Positions 17,483 through 26,776 of a stretch of 64,000 bases of DNA are shown one piece after another. The translations under genes were made by a program, and so were the position numbers. The notes under the pieces were generated by a model. That model was not told where the DNA came from. It saw nothing but the letters and a program-made list of their open reading frames with translations, and searched no databases. The stretch covers positions 8,001,501 through 8,065,500 of the forward strand of contig NZ_CP108538.1 in NCBI RefSeq assembly GCF_035994185.1. The letters are read 5' to 3'. The DNA comes from Streptomyces sp. NBC_01217 (GTDB lineage: Bacteria; Actinomycetota; Actinomycetes; Streptomycetales; Streptomycetaceae). Each line of letters opens with the position of its first letter. The stretch's first letter is position 1.

Positions 17483-19657
17483 TCAGATCCCCGGGATGAA
17501 CTGGACGAGGGTGAAGTCGATGAACTTGATGGCCAGGAACGGGGCGATCACGCCGCCGAGTCCGTAGATCCACAGGTTGCGGGTGAGCAGGGTGGAGGCG
17601 GAGGAAGGCCGGTAGCGCACGCCGCGCAGGGCGAGCGGGATCAGCGCCACGATGACCACCGCGTTGAAGATGACCGCCGAGAGGATCGCGGACAGCGGCG
17701 AGTGCAGGTTCATGATGTTTAGCCGGTCGAGCCCCGGGTACACCGCCGCGAACATCGCGGGCAGGATCGCGAAGTACTTGGCGATGTCGTTGGCAATCGA
17801 AAACGTCGTCAACGCGCCCCGCGTGATGAGGAGTTGCTTGCCGATCTCGACGATCTCGATGATCTTCGTGGGGTCGGAGTCGAGGTCGACCATGTTGCCG
17901 GCCTCCTTGGCGGCCGACGTACCGGTGTTCATCGCCACGCCGACGTCCGCCTGCGCGAGTGCCGGGGCGTCGTTCGTACCGTCGCCCGTCATGGCGATGA
18001 GATGGCCGCCGGCCTGCTCGCGCCTGATCAGCTCCAGCTTGTCCTCGGGGGTCGCCTCGGCCAGGAAGTCGTCGACACCCGCCTCCTCGGCGATCGCCTT
18101 GGCGGTCACCGGGTTGTCGCCGGTGACCATCACCGTACGGATGCCCATGCGGCGCAGCTCGTCGAAGCGTTGGCGCAGGCCGGGCTTGACGACGTCCTTG
18201 AGGTGGACGACGCCGAGTACCTCGGCCGTGCCGTCACTCCTGACCTCCGCCACGACCAGCGGCGTACCGCCGGACGCGGAGACGTGATCCACGGTGGCGT
18301 CCAGCGCGATCGGCACCTTGCCGCCCTGCTCGCGCACCCATGCCGCGACCGACGCCGCGGCGCCCTTACGCAGCCGCTGACCACTGGGGAGGTCGACGCC
18401 GGACATACGGGTGGCGGCGGTGAACGGCACCCACTCGGCGCCGTCCGCGGAACGGGTGTCCTCGACTGCCGAGGCGTGCTCGGTGTGGGTGTACTCGACG
18501 ATCGACCGGCCTTCGGGCGTCTCGTCGGCCAGGCTGGAGAGGAGCGAGGCCTTCGCCAGCCGCTCCATGGAGACCGCCCCGACCGGCAGGAACGCGCTCG
18601 CCCGCCGGTTGCCGAAGGTGATCGTGCCGGTCTTGTCGAGCAGCAGTGTGTTGACGTCGCCCGCGGCCTCGACTGCCCGTCCGGACATGGCCAGCACGTT
18701 CCTCTGCACCAGCCGGTCCATGCCCGCGATGCCGATCGCCGAGAGCAGCGCGCCGATGGTCGTCGGAATCAGACAGACCAGGAGCGAGACCAGCACGATG
18801 CCGGTGACACCGTCCGCGGTCAGCGCCGCGGTGTCGTGCGCGGCGGCCATCGCGCCCTTGGAGAAGATCGCCATCGGCTGCAGAGTCACGACCGCTACCA
18901 GGAATACGGAGGTCAGCATGACCAGCAGCAGGTTGAGCGCCAGCTCGTTGGGGGTCCTCTGCCGGTTGGCGCCCTCGACCAGGGCGATCATCCGGTCCAG
19001 GAAGCTCTCTCCGGGCTCTTGCGTGATCCGTACGACCAGGTGGTCGGAGAGCACCCGGGTGCCGCCTGTGACAGCGCTGCGATCGCCTCCGGACTCGCGG
19101 ATGACCGGCGCGGATTCGCCGGTCATGGCTGACTCGTCGACGCTCGCGGCGCCCATGATCACGTCGCCGTCACCGGGAATCAGGTCCCCGGCCGGTACGG
19201 ACACGATGTCGCCACGCCTGAGCTCGGAGGCGGCGACGGCCTCTTCGACGTACGAGTCCTCCGCCGCGCCGGACTCCCAGCCCACGAGCCGCCATGCGGT
19301 GGTCTGTTGCCGGGTCTTGCGCAGAGCGTCGGCCTGCGCCTTGCCGCGGCTCTCGGCCACGGCCTCGGCGAGGTTGGCGAAGACCACCGTCAACCACAGC
19401 CAGACGGTGATCAGCCAGCCGAAGAGACTGGGGTGGACGACCGCTGTGCCGGTGGTGAGTGCGGCACCGACCTCGGTGACGAACATGACCGGATTGCGGA
19501 ACAGGGTCACTGGATTCAGCTTGCGGAGCGCCTGGGGGAGCGCGAGCCACAGCTGCTGGGGATCGAGCATTCCGGCACCGACCCTGCGCGGCCGTTCTTC
19601 CTGCGGAGGCGGCGCGTCGTGGACGGGGGCGGGTTCGACCGCGGCGGGGGCGGACAT
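17483..19657 (-). CDS. kdpB: KdpB, second complete copy
   Basis: 724 residues with all P-type ATPase landmarks: [24 protein letters not shown] with Asp about 341, [10 protein letters not shown] and [17 protein letters not shown] longer N-terminal tail and an insertion around residue 270 set it apart from the KdpB at 8514. ATG at 19657 overlaps the kdpF2 stop by one base (TGATG), so the two are coupled. It is followed by kdpC2 and then kdpA2. Confidence 0.97.
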   Translation of the reverse strand: MSAPAAVEPAPVHDAPPPQEERPRRVGAGMLDPQQLWLALPQALRKLNPVTLFRNPVMFVTEVGAALTTGTAVVHPSLFGWLITVWLWLTVVFANLAEAVAESRGKAQADALRKTRQQTTAWRLVGWESGAAEDSYVEEAVAASELRRGDIVSVPAGDLIPGDGDVIMGAASVDESAMTGESAPVIRESGGDRSAVTGGTRVLSDHLVVRITQEPGESFLDRMIALVEGANRQRTPNELALNLLLVMLTSVFLVAVVTLQPMAIFSKGAMAAAHDTAALTADGVTGIVLVSLLVCLIPTTIGALLSAIGIAGMDRLVQRNVLAMSGRAVEAAGDVNTLLLDKTGTITFGNRRASAFLPVGAVSMERLAKASLLSSLADETPEGRSIVEYTHTEHASAVEDTRSADGAEWVPFTAATRMSGVDLPSGQRLRKGAAASVAAWVREQGGKVPIALDATVDHVSASGGTPLVVAEVRSDGTAEVLGVVHLKDVVKPGLRQRFDELRRMGIRTVMVTGDNPVTAKAIAEEAGVDDFLAEATPEDKLELIRREQAGGHLIAMTGDGTNDAPALAQADVGVAMNTGTSAAKEAGNMVDLDSDPTKIIEIVEIGKQLLITRGALTTFSIANDIAKYFAILPAMFAAVYPGLDRLNIMNLHSPLSAILSAVIFNAVVIVALIPLALRGVRYRPSSASTLLTRNLWIYGLGGVIAPFLAIKFIDFTLVQFIPGI

Positions 19658-19746
19658 CAGAACTTCTCCGGCTGGATCAGGGCAATGATCAGATAGGCGA
19701 GCAGGGCGACGGCCACGACCAGGCCGACCGTGTTTTCGATGGTCAT
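19657..19746 (-). CDS. kdpF: KdpF, second copy
   Basis: A 29-residue single-span peptide starting MTIENTVGL and ending QPEKF, very like the KdpF at 6726. ATG at 19746 has GAGG five bases upstream; an in-frame ATG at 19767 would add seven residues. It overlaps kdpB2 by one base. It is the first gene of the F-B-C-A operon. No companion peptide like the 27-residue frame at 6646 precedes it, and the TGTCAA direct repeats are absent upstream. Confidence 0.88.
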   Translation of the reverse strand: MTIENTVGLVVAVALLAYLIIALIQPEKF

Positions 19747-19826
19747 CGAGACCTCGTCCTCACACATGGGGATATGCGAATAGGGGGTAATCGGTGTGTT
19801 CGGGGTCACCTGTGGTGTGCACCGAG

Positions 19827-19861
19827 CGGCCTCCGCCGGGAGGGAGCCACGACGGAGGCCG
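19827..19861 (-). terminator. Possible terminator after lysA
   Basis: CGGCCTCCG (19827-19835) pairs with CGGAGGCCG (19853-19861), a 9-bp stem with a 17-base loop, just beyond the lysA stop and upstream of kdpF2. No T-run is present. Confidence 0.45.
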
Positions 19862-19878
19862 GGAGAGGGGATCCGGCT

Positions 19879-21279
19879 CTACAGGCCGACGTCCCTGCGG
19901 CTCATGTCGTCCAGCGATTCGCGGCGTACGAGCACGCGTGCGGTGCCGTCGGACACCGCGACGACGGGCGGTCGGCCGACCATGTTGTAACCGGAGGCCA
20001 TGGAGAGGTGATAGGCCCCGGCCGCCGGAACGGCAAGGAGGTCGCCGGGCCGTATGTCACCCGGGAGTGCCACGTCGTCGGCGAGGACGTCGCCGGCTTC
20101 GCAGTGCCGGCCCACGACGGTGACGAGGCGGGGCGGCGCCGACGAGAGGCGGCCGATGAGGCGGGGCGCGTACCGCACGCCGTACAGCGCGGGGCGGGGG
20201 TTGTCGCTCATGCCGCCGTCGACGGCGACGAAGGTGTGCTCGCCGGTGCGCTTGACGGCGAGCACATGGTAAACGGCGACACCGGCCGGTCCGACGACCG
20301 CGCGGCCGGGCTCCAGGGTGAGCCGGGGCACGGGAAGCCCGGCGCGGGCGCAGCCGTCCTCCAGCTCGGCACGGACCCGCCCGGCCAGCACGGCCACGTT
20401 CATGCTCTCCTCGCCGGGCCGGTAGGCGATGGCGTGGCCACCGCCGATGTTCAGCTGGGGGAGGGCGATGCCGTGCTGGTCCCTGATCCGGGCCATCAGG
20501 CCGACCACGCGCCGCACGGCGACGACGTACGGCTTGACCGTGGCGATCTGCGAGCCGATGTGGCAGTGCAGGCCGACGAGTTCCAGGTGCGGCTGCTCGA
20601 GTATCCGGTTGACCGCGTGCTGCGCGGATCCGTCCGTGATCGACAGGCCGAACTTCTGGTCGTCGGTGCCGGTGCGGATCTTGGCGTGCCCGCCGGCGGC
20701 GATGCCGGGGACCACCCGCACCATGACCTTCTGGCGGGTGCCGGCGGGGGTGATCGCGGCGAGGCGGGCGATCTCGGACGTGCTGTCAACGACGATACGT
20801 CCGACACCGAGCCGAATGGCGGTGCGCAGGTCCTCGGGGCTCTTGGCATTGCCGTGCATCACGATGTTCTCGGGCGGGAAGCCGGTGGTGACGGCGAGCG
20901 CCAGTTCCCCCGCGGAGCAGACGTCCAGGCCCAGGCCCTCTTCTTGGACCCAGTGCGCGAGCGCACGGCACAGGAAGGCCTTGGCGGCGTAGACGATGTC
21001 GGCTTCGGGGAACGCCGTGCGGTACGTACGGCAGCGCTCGCGGACCTCCTGTTCGTCCAGTACGTAGACGGGGGTACCGAATCGGTCGGCCGCCTCGGTG
21101 AGGGGGACCCCGCCGACGGAGACGTCCCCGTGGGCCTCGGGGCGGGTGGAGCGGGGCCAGACGGACAGGCCGTCGGCGTTGCCGCGGATCGGGGACAGGG
21201 CTTGGGGATCCGGGAGTGGGCAGGCCGGGAGCGACGCCGGAATCGTGGACGCAAGGGATGACGGAACGGACACTGACAT
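19879..21279 (-). CDS. lysA: Diaminopimelate decarboxylase
   Basis: 466 residues. PLP-dependent fold-type III decarboxylase; converts meso-diaminopimelate to lysine. YAAKAFLC near residue 97 carries the PLP-binding lysine; HCHIGSQ, GGGHAI and EPGRAVVG bind the phosphate; GRHCEAGDVL supplies the catalytic Cys. The first ~45 residues are a proline/serine-rich extension absent from short homologues. ATG at 21279 has AGGAG overlapping the stop of the upstream gene. The pair forms a two-gene operon. Substrate by family; a related amino-acid decarboxylase is possible, since streptomycetes often carry more than one paralogue. Confidence 0.88.
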   Translation of the reverse strand: MSVSVPSSLASTIPASLPACPLPDPQALSPIRGNADGLSVWPRSTRPEAHGDVSVGGVPLTEAADRFGTPVYVLDEQEVRERCRTYRTAFPEADIVYAAKAFLCRALAHWVQEEGLGLDVCSAGELALAVTTGFPPENIVMHGNAKSPEDLRTAIRLGVGRIVVDSTSEIARLAAITPAGTRQKVMVRVVPGIAAGGHAKIRTGTDDQKFGLSITDGSAQHAVNRILEQPHLELVGLHCHIGSQIATVKPYVVAVRRVVGLMARIRDQHGIALPQLNIGGGHAIAYRPGEESMNVAVLAGRVRAELEDGCARAGLPVPRLTLEPGRAVVGPAGVAVYHVLAVKRTGEHTFVAVDGGMSDNPRPALYGVRYAPRLIGRLSSAPPRLVTVVGRHCEAGDVLADDVALPGDIRPGDLLAVPAAGAYHLSMASGYNMVGRPPVVAVSDGTARVLVRRESLDDMSRRDVGL

Positions 21280-21288
21280 GGCGTCTCC

Positions 21289-21705
21289 TCAGCCGATCAG
21301 CAGGTTCAGACACGCGACGACGGCAGCGGCGCCGGTCACGCGCAGGGCACCGACGTGCTGGGGATGCCATTCACGCGAGGAGCGCGTGTGTTCGCTGTCC
21401 CTGGAGACCGAATCGGTTGTCGCGGGGGCGGAGAACTGCGGATCGACGGTGAGGGCGGTCACACCCAGGGGAGCTGCGAGAGCGCGCAGCGCGGGTTCGG
21501 AGAGCCTGATGCAGGCCTGGTCAGCGCCCAGAGTGGCGGTGAGCTTCGCCGCCGAGGTGAATCCGACGGCCGTGCGGCCTCCCAGGGGGGTGCGGAAGAA
21601 CCGGGTCGTACAACCAGAGGGCCCCGACCGGACAGGGACGTGGAGAAGTCCGGCCGGGAAACGTTCAGAAGGCTCGGGGTCCTCGGGAAACTCGACTGGA
21701 GACAT
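21289..21705 (-). CDS. SAV_915-like conserved protein
   Basis: 138 residues. The first ~90 match the streptomycete SAV_915 type: a VPVR-containing strand, RTPLGGRTAVGFTS, a helix region and VTALTVDPQF. The last ~40 residues end in a short hydrophobic stretch. ATG at 21705 has GAGGAG seven bases upstream; the open frame continues further 5' without a better site. Its stop overlaps the lysA ribosome binding site, so both are cotranscribed. Biochemical function unknown. Confidence 0.7.
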   Translation of the reverse strand: MSPVEFPEDPEPSERFPAGLLHVPVRSGPSGCTTRFFRTPLGGRTAVGFTSAAKLTATLGADQACIRLSEPALRALAAPLGVTALTVDPQFSAPATTDSVSRDSEHTRSSREWHPQHVGALRVTGAAAVVACLNLLIG

Positions 21706-22015
21706 GGTGCTGCTCCTCGTGAAGGCGACTGGCGCCGCCCGGTCGGACCGGCCGGGCGCTCCACTGAAGCTATGCCTGGCTACCGGAGATGAGCCCCGAC
21801 GCTGACGGATGCTTGATGCCGAGCCCCCACCCCGTAACGCGACGCTGACGGGCACTGCCTTCCTGGTCAGCGCGGCGTCAGGATCTTCGGGCCGAACCCG
21901 CAGGGGATCCATGGACGCGCTGTTTTCGCCCGCAGTCACGTCGACACGCATAGCGGAGCCCTGACCCCGGCGTACATCACTGACCTTCGCTGCCCGGACC
22001 GGCGCGCCCCGATCC

Positions 22016-22552
22016 CTATGGCCTGCCGTCCGTCAACTCCCTGGTATCGAGCGGCAGTCGCCAGCGGACTCTGCGGTGCACGGAGGTGAGTTCGTTCTGC
22101 AGGGGCGAGGGCGGTACAGCCAGGACCGGGCAAGCGGCGTGGGCCACGCAGTACCGGGCGACCGACGGGAACAGAGTGCGGTGCACCCTGCCACGGCATC
22201 CCGCGCCGACCACCAGGAGGTCGTCGGCTCGGTCGGCGATCTCGACCAGTGCGTAGCCCGGCGTGCCACGGGCGACCAGGCCCTGGAACGGAACCCCGGG
22301 CCCGGCGTCGCCGAAGGCCGTGCGCAGAGCGGTGAGCAGTCGCTCGCCCGCCTCCCGCCGGAAGGCGTCCACCTGCGGCGGGAACACCGAGCTCCGGTGG
22401 GCGAGTTCACCACCAGGTGGTTCCCAGGCGAGTACGGCCAGCAGTTCGGCGCCGTGACGCCGGGCCTCGCTCGCGGCCCGGTGCAGAGCCACCAGGCTGC
22501 CCAGCGAACCACTCACCCCGGCAACGATGCGCCGCCCCTCGGCATCGCTCAT
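22016..22552 (-). CDS. Universal stress protein, single domain
   Basis: 178 residues with one UspA fold. The N-terminal strand is IVAGVSGS; the nucleotide-binding signature near residue 125 is VVGAGCRGRVHRTLFPSVA, then CPVLAVP. UspA-type proteins bind ATP and support stress or hypoxia survival. ATG at 22552 is chosen because GAGGGG lies about ten bases upstream; an in-frame ATG at 22600 is also open. A C-terminal ~25-residue tail rich in Arg follows the fold. Confidence 0.85.
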   Translation of the reverse strand: MSDAEGRRIVAGVSGSLGSLVALHRAASEARRHGAELLAVLAWEPPGGELAHRSSVFPPQVDAFRREAGERLLTALRTAFGDAGPGVPFQGLVARGTPGYALVEIADRADDLLVVGAGCRGRVHRTLFPSVARYCVAHAACPVLAVPPSPLQNELTSVHRRVRWRLPLDTRELTDGRP

Positions 22553-22847
22553 CGCTCGATCACCCCTCGCCGTACGTCCATACAGACAGACGAGTCCCAT
22601 GGAACGGTCCGGAGGTGACAGCGGACCGCTCTATTGGCGCGTACCTGATGTCCGGTGGAGGATTCATTACGCCCTGCTGACGCCTCTCACGGCCGGCCGT
22701 CACACGACGACGCAGGCGGACCGCTGTGCGCCGGCGCCCACGCCGGGAGTGGCGCCGATCAGGCCGGTCGCCCGGCGCCGGGTCCTGCCCCACGGCGACG
22801 GACATCACCGCGGCGAAGCCGGTCATCAGGAGCGGTCGGTCGGATCC

Positions 22848-23135
22848 TCAATCCCGACGCCCGTCGGCCGCTGCCTTCAGCAGCCGGTCCAGCTCGATCC
22901 CGGCCTCGTCGTAGCCGGCGTCGGAGATCCGTTGCAGCTCGCGCAGGTCGCCGCTCGCGGCTGCGCGTCGAGTGAGCAGGAACCCGGCGCGCACGGACCC
23001 CTCGTCCAAGAGTTCGCTCAGTTCCTTGAGGTCGTCGGCGGTGTCGGCGAGGTCGGCCAGCCGGTCCAAAGCGGCCTCGTTTCCCTCGTCGGCCAGCTCG
23101 CGCAGGGTTTCCCGGTCGATGTTCGTGTTCGCCAT
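22848..23135 (-). CDS. 95-residue helical protein under a MerR-type promoter
   Basis: Starts MANTNIDRETL. Almost entirely acidic/leucine helices in repeating pairs (LRELADEGNEAALDRLADLA, then similar units), which suggests a short TPR- or HEAT-like solenoid. No catalytic motif. The ATG at 23135 begins about six bases after a -10-like CAGCAT, so the mRNA is probably leaderless. It is divergent from a MerR gene, and the spacer between -35 and -10 is overlong, as in MerR-controlled promoters. Function unknown. Confidence 0.75.
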   Translation of the reverse strand: MANTNIDRETLRELADEGNEAALDRLADLADTADDLKELSELLDEGSVRAGFLLTRRAAASGDLRELQRISDAGYDEAGIELDRLLKAAADGRRD

Positions 23136-23141
23136 GAGGCC

Positions 23142-23173
23142 ATGCTGCAACCCTGACCCAAGGGAAAGGTCAA
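23142..23173 (-). promoter_or_regulatory. MerR-type promoter of the 95-residue protein gene
   Basis: On the minus strand TTGACC (-35, 23173-23168) and CAGCAT (-10, 23147-23142) are separated by 20 bases, longer than the usual 17. The dyad TGACC/GGTCA (23154-23172) fills the spacer. This is the layout used by MerR regulators, which bind between the two boxes and twist the DNA. Confidence 0.55.
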
Positions 23174-23189
23174 GTGGGACGATGGACGG

Positions 23190-23921
23190 GTGATCACCAT
23201 CGGACAGCTGGCCGGGTACGTCGGAGTGTCGATCAAGACCATTCGCGTCTATCACGACAAGGGGCTGCTCCCCGAGCCCGATCGCGATGCGTCCGGCTAC
23301 CGGCGGTACGGCGCGGGCGACGCCATCGCCCTGATCAAGATCCGGACGCTCGCCGAAGCCGGCGTTCCCCTGGCCCGTATCCGGGAACTGAGATCAGCGA
23401 CCGACGAGGAGTTCCAGCAGGCGTTGCGCGAGATCGACGACGAGCTCACCGCCCGCATCCGTGGCCTGCGGGCAACGCAAGGCCGTCTGCGCCGGCTTGC
23501 CGCCGGGCATCTGGCACCGCTGCCCACCGAGGTCGGTGCCCATCTGGAGCACCTGGCCCGCTGGGGATTCACGCCTCGATGGGTGGATCTGCAACGTGAT
23601 CTGTGGATCCTCGTGTTCGCCACTCACCCGGACCGTGCGATCACGTTGTTTCACGACCAAGCCGAGATCCTCGCCGACCCGGCGCTACGGCAGCTCTTCC
23701 TCGACTACGACCACGCGCGCGACCTCGACGCGAACGATCCCCGCATCGACGACCTCGCCCGCCGGATCGTCGGGGCGACCCGGGAACGCTACGGACCGGA
23801 CGAGCTGCCCGGGCTGGATGCGGCCTCCGAGGTCCCCGCACTCATCCAGGGCACGGTCAACGCGTCGTCCCCGGCATGGCAGCGACTCGACACGCTCATT
23901 CGCGCACAACTGGACGCGTGA
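23190..23921 (+). CDS. MerR-family transcriptional regulator
   Basis: 243 residues. Winged HTH at the start: ITIGQLAGYVGVSIKTIRVY, then GLLPEPDRDASGYRRY. A dimerisation helix follows (about 70-115). The C-terminal ~120 residues form an effector domain with no cysteine pair, so a metal sensor is unlikely; a small-molecule or TipAS-like effector is more plausible. GTG at 23190 is the only start that keeps the HTH intact. It probably controls the divergent 95-residue gene, whose promoter has MerR spacing. Confidence 0.88.
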   Translation: MITIGQLAGYVGVSIKTIRVYHDKGLLPEPDRDASGYRRYGAGDAIALIKIRTLAEAGVPLARIRELRSATDEEFQQALREIDDELTARIRGLRATQGRLRRLAAGHLAPLPTEVGAHLEHLARWGFTPRWVDLQRDLWILVFATHPDRAITLFHDQAEILADPALRQLFLDYDHARDLDANDPRIDDLARRIVGATRERYGPDELPGLDAASEVPALIQGTVNASSPAWQRLDTLIRAQLDA

Positions 23922-23962
23922 CTCGACGTGTACGGACATACCGCCCCGGCTGCGCGTGGAAA

Positions 23963-24190
23963 GCAGTCAGCGCGCGCCGCGAACTACAGGGCCGCTTGAT
24001 CTTCGACCTGTGCGGCGTGGACGCGGGATTGCTCGACACCCGAGGTCACGGAGTGCTTCGGAGCCGGCCCGTAGCACTGCCGCTCCCGAGCTTGCCGGCC
24101 GGCCGTGGTCAGCTGCGCGCGGAGGCACTACCCCGGCCACTGGACGGCCGATTGGTGGCGCAGTCGCTGCATGACTCGCGAGGCTCGGCC
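23963..24190 (+). pseudogene. Possible STAS-domain (anti-sigma antagonist-like) remnant
   Basis: In the +2 frame the stretch GRLIFDLCGVDAGLLDTRG with GVL following resembles the conserved core of STAS domains (DL.GV...D(S/T).G...L). No start codon with a ribosome site and no full domain are present. It could be chance in a GC-rich frame. The interval 23922-24210 shows nothing else. Confidence 0.22.
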
Positions 24191-24210
24191 GAGACCACGC
24201 AGACGGACGA

Positions 24211-25215
24211 CTACGACACCTCCGCGCTCGGCACCGTCCCGCTGAGCAGGGCAGCCCCTAGCGGCGTCAGGACGTGCAGAACGATGCTGCTGTGCCGTTG
24301 GCTGCTGATGAGCTTCGCGTCCCGGAGCGCCCGGGTATGAAAGGTGACGGTCGCCGGGGAAATCCCAGCGAGCCGCGCGAGCTCACCGGTGGAGGCGCCG
24401 TTCGCCACGGCGCGTAACAACACGGCACGGGTGCTGCCGATCAAGACCGCCAGAGGAGGATTGTCCTCACAGTGTCGGCTGGTTGTCGCGATCGCCTCGT
24501 GGTTCAACGGGTAGATCAACACTGGGGGAAGCGCGGGATCTGCCAGGGCGACCGGATAGTTCCAGCAAAAGTAGGAGGGCACGAGGGTCAGGCCACGGCC
24601 GTCGAGATGGAAGTGGCGGTCCCCAGCCGGGTAATCCACCTCCAGGACCGGCGGCCGCCAGCGCATCCTGGGCGTCAGGCTGTCCAACAGCCCGGTGACG
24701 CCCCCGGACAGCAGTGCACGGCTGCGCACCAGCCGTTCCGTCGTGACGCCTGCAAGGATCCGGTCGCTGTGTGGCTCTATCACAGCGTTGTAGTAGTCGC
24801 GCAGCAGCTTGACCAGGTCCTCTCGCTGGTCGTGCTCCGCGAACCGGCGCAGCCCGGGCGGTGTGGTGATCACCGTCCGGATCAGCAGGTCGAGCTCGCC
24901 TTCGACGTGCTTGGCGGGCGCGTCCAGGATGGCCTTGAGACCTGGCGTCAGCCCGGCCGCACCTGCCGCAGGAGTGAGAAAGTCCGGGAAGTACGCTGCT
25001 CGTGCGAACAGCGGCAGCAGCACGGTGCGCAACGCCCGGGACAAACCGGCCTCGTGGATGCGGGGGCCGAAGTCTCGAAGCCAGTCGGCGTAGGCCCAGC
25101 GCCCGTTGCGGGTCTGCAGGCGATGGAGACTGCCCGTGATCTCCCACAGAGGATCAGGCCTGGTCGCGACCGTGACTCTGGCGAGGTCGGCGTCGGTGAA
25201 GTGGATGCGGAGCAA
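24211..25215 (-). CDS. DUF5937 / ArsR-type winged-helix regulator
   Basis: 334 residues. The first ~250 form the DUF5937 region typical of actinobacterial regulators (starts MLRIHFTDADLARV; HLDGRGLTLVPSYFCW in the middle). The last ~85 form an ArsR-like winged helix: STGELARLAGISPATVTFHTRALRDAKL. TTG at 25215 is the start, preceded by GGGGGG. A cytoplasmic DNA-binding protein; the target is not evident. The lipoprotein gene 76 bases upstream is transcribed in the same direction. Confidence 0.85.
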   Translation of the reverse strand: MLRIHFTDADLARVTVATRPDPLWEITGSLHRLQTRNGRWAYADWLRDFGPRIHEAGLSRALRTVLLPLFARAAYFPDFLTPAAGAAGLTPGLKAILDAPAKHVEGELDLLIRTVITTPPGLRRFAEHDQREDLVKLLRDYYNAVIEPHSDRILAGVTTERLVRSRALLSGGVTGLLDSLTPRMRWRPPVLEVDYPAGDRHFHLDGRGLTLVPSYFCWNYPVALADPALPPVLIYPLNHEAIATTSRHCEDNPPLAVLIGSTRAVLLRAVANGASTGELARLAGISPATVTFHTRALRDAKLISSQRHSSIVLHVLTPLGAALLSGTVPSAEVS

Positions 25216-25291
25216 TTGGTCCCCCCAAGGCGGTCCGCGCCCAACGGTGTGCTTAAACGGATGCGCACCGAGCCGGCTTCATGCCGGCACC

Positions 25292-26224
25292 TCAGTTGAC
25301 CAGATTCTCCGCCCGCTGGACAGCGTCGGTGCGCATGGCAGCCAGCTCCTCCAGTTCCTTCGCCTGGGCGGCCGGCAGCTCCCTGGCGTAGCCGCGCAGG
25401 AGTCCCTGGACGGTCCGGGTGAGCCCGGCAGTGCCGACGCATTGCGCGTCCGCTACCGCGATGGCGATTTCCTGCTTCGCGGCAGCCGTTTGCCTGCTGG
25501 ATTTATGGGCGGCCGCGGCCTGTGCACGCGCCTGTGCCTGCGTGGCGAAGGGATAGCCGCGGCCGCGCATGCAGCCACCCCAGGTCTCGATGGCGCGGCG
25601 GTAACGGGTGTCCTCAATGGCTTTGAAATACAGGCCCACGTAGTGACCTTGCGGGATGAATTCGATGCGAGCGGCCGTGGTCGGCGAGCCGTAGAGCCGT
25701 CCTCGGCTCTCGGCTATGCAGCCGGCGGTGGGAAAGGTGAACGTCTGGCCGCTGCTGAGCGTGAGGGGAGCCCGGTCGGTCGGCCCTCCGGCCAGCGCCC
25801 AGTGGAATCGATCCCGCTGCCGGGCCGGGAGCGTCCGCAGATAGGCATCGGCACTCCTCTCCGACGCCGACTTGTCGTCGGCCTCGCCCAGCCGGTAACC
25901 GCGGATGCGCCGCTGCTGAAGATCAGGGCGCCAATCCTCGTCGCGATCGATCTGTGCCGGTTCATCGACCGCCGGATCGCGGAAGCCCTGCTGCTTCATG
26001 CACCTGTCGCTGAGCTTGAGCTCTGCCGCCTGGAGAATCTGCTGATCCGCGTAGTAGGGGTCGTCCTTGGTGAGCAGTGCGACAGCGGCCGCGCCGAGCG
26101 CCGGCTTGTTGTCCGCGGGTTCGTCGCCTCGACCGGCCGGCTGCGCGAAGGCGCAGCCGGCGAGGCCGAGCAGCAGGGCGGCGACGATCGCGGGCCGCGT
26201 CAGGGTTTCGTATCGCGCCAGCAT
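25292..26224 (-). CDS. Predicted secreted lipoprotein, unknown function
   Basis: 310 residues. A type II signal peptide is clear: a basic start, a hydrophobic core and the lipobox LAGC at about residues 21-24, so the mature protein is likely lipid-anchored on the outer face of the membrane. The mature part is Ala/Arg/Gln-rich with four spaced Cys (near DRCMKQQGF, AGCIAES, GGCMRGRGY and DAQCVG), which suggests two disulfides. It resembles streptomycete lipoproteins of unknown role. Start ATG at 26224. Confidence 0.75.
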   Translation of the reverse strand: MLARYETLTRPAIVAALLLGLAGCAFAQPAGRGDEPADNKPALGAAAVALLTKDDPYYADQQILQAAELKLSDRCMKQQGFRDPAVDEPAQIDRDEDWRPDLQQRRIRGYRLGEADDKSASERSADAYLRTLPARQRDRFHWALAGGPTDRAPLTLSSGQTFTFPTAGCIAESRGRLYGSPTTAARIEFIPQGHYVGLYFKAIEDTRYRRAIETWGGCMRGRGYPFATQAQARAQAAAAHKSSRQTAAAKQEIAIAVADAQCVGTAGLTRTVQGLLRGYARELPAAQAKELEELAAMRTDAVQRAENLVN

Positions 26225-26269
26225 GAAGAGTCCACCGTCCCCTGATGAGTAGATTCGCTGTCTGACCAG

Positions 26270-26776
26270 CTAGCACCAGTTGTTGGAACGTATGTTGTCG
26301 TTCCAGTTCCCGGAGACTCCGTAGCCCAGCGGGACGGCCGACAGGGAGTTGTACCCGGACTGTCGAGAGATGCTCAGTTTAGGAGTCTGGTAGTTCTCCA
26401 GGTAGTACACGTGTGCGGTGCAGTTGTTGCCGTTGTTGTACAGGGACGAGGCGCAGTCCTCCCATGTGCCCGAGCCGCACGTCGAGTGGCTGTACACGCC
26501 CCAGTCGGGGTTGTTGCCATCGAGCCTGCCGGGCCCGTCGTTCCAGTTGTCGTTCACCCAGAAACACAGGTTGCCGGCGGTACAGCCGGCGGGGGCGGCC
26601 AGGATCCCTACGCCGGCGGGGGTGGCCGCACTGACGGACGGGCGGCCGTTGGCCGATTTGTCCTTGTCCGCGGCGTCCGCGGCCGGTACGGCCAGCATCA
26701 CGGCGAACACCGAGATGACGGCGATCAGCAAGGTTCTCAGGCGCCGAAGCTGCACCTGCGAGATGGTCTTGGACAT
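26270..26776 (-). CDS. Secreted peptidase-inhibitor (family I36-like) protein
   Basis: 168 residues with a Sec signal peptide (MSKTIS start, hydrophobic core, AADA cleavage near residue 36). The mature domain has CTAGNLCFWVNDNW and a pattern of paired Cys and Trp typical of family I36 inhibitor-like proteins of streptomycetes, which share a crystallin-like beta fold. ATG at 26776 has GAAGGGGAA upstream. Extracellular; the target protease is unknown. Confidence 0.82.
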   Translation of the reverse strand: MSKTISQVQLRRLRTLLIAVISVFAVMLAVPAADAADKDKSANGRPSVSAATPAGVGILAAPAGCTAGNLCFWVNDNWNDGPGRLDGNNPDWGVYSHSTCGSGTWEDCASSLYNNGNNCTAHVYYLENYQTPKLSISRQSGYNSLSAVPLGYGVSGNWNDNIRSNNWC

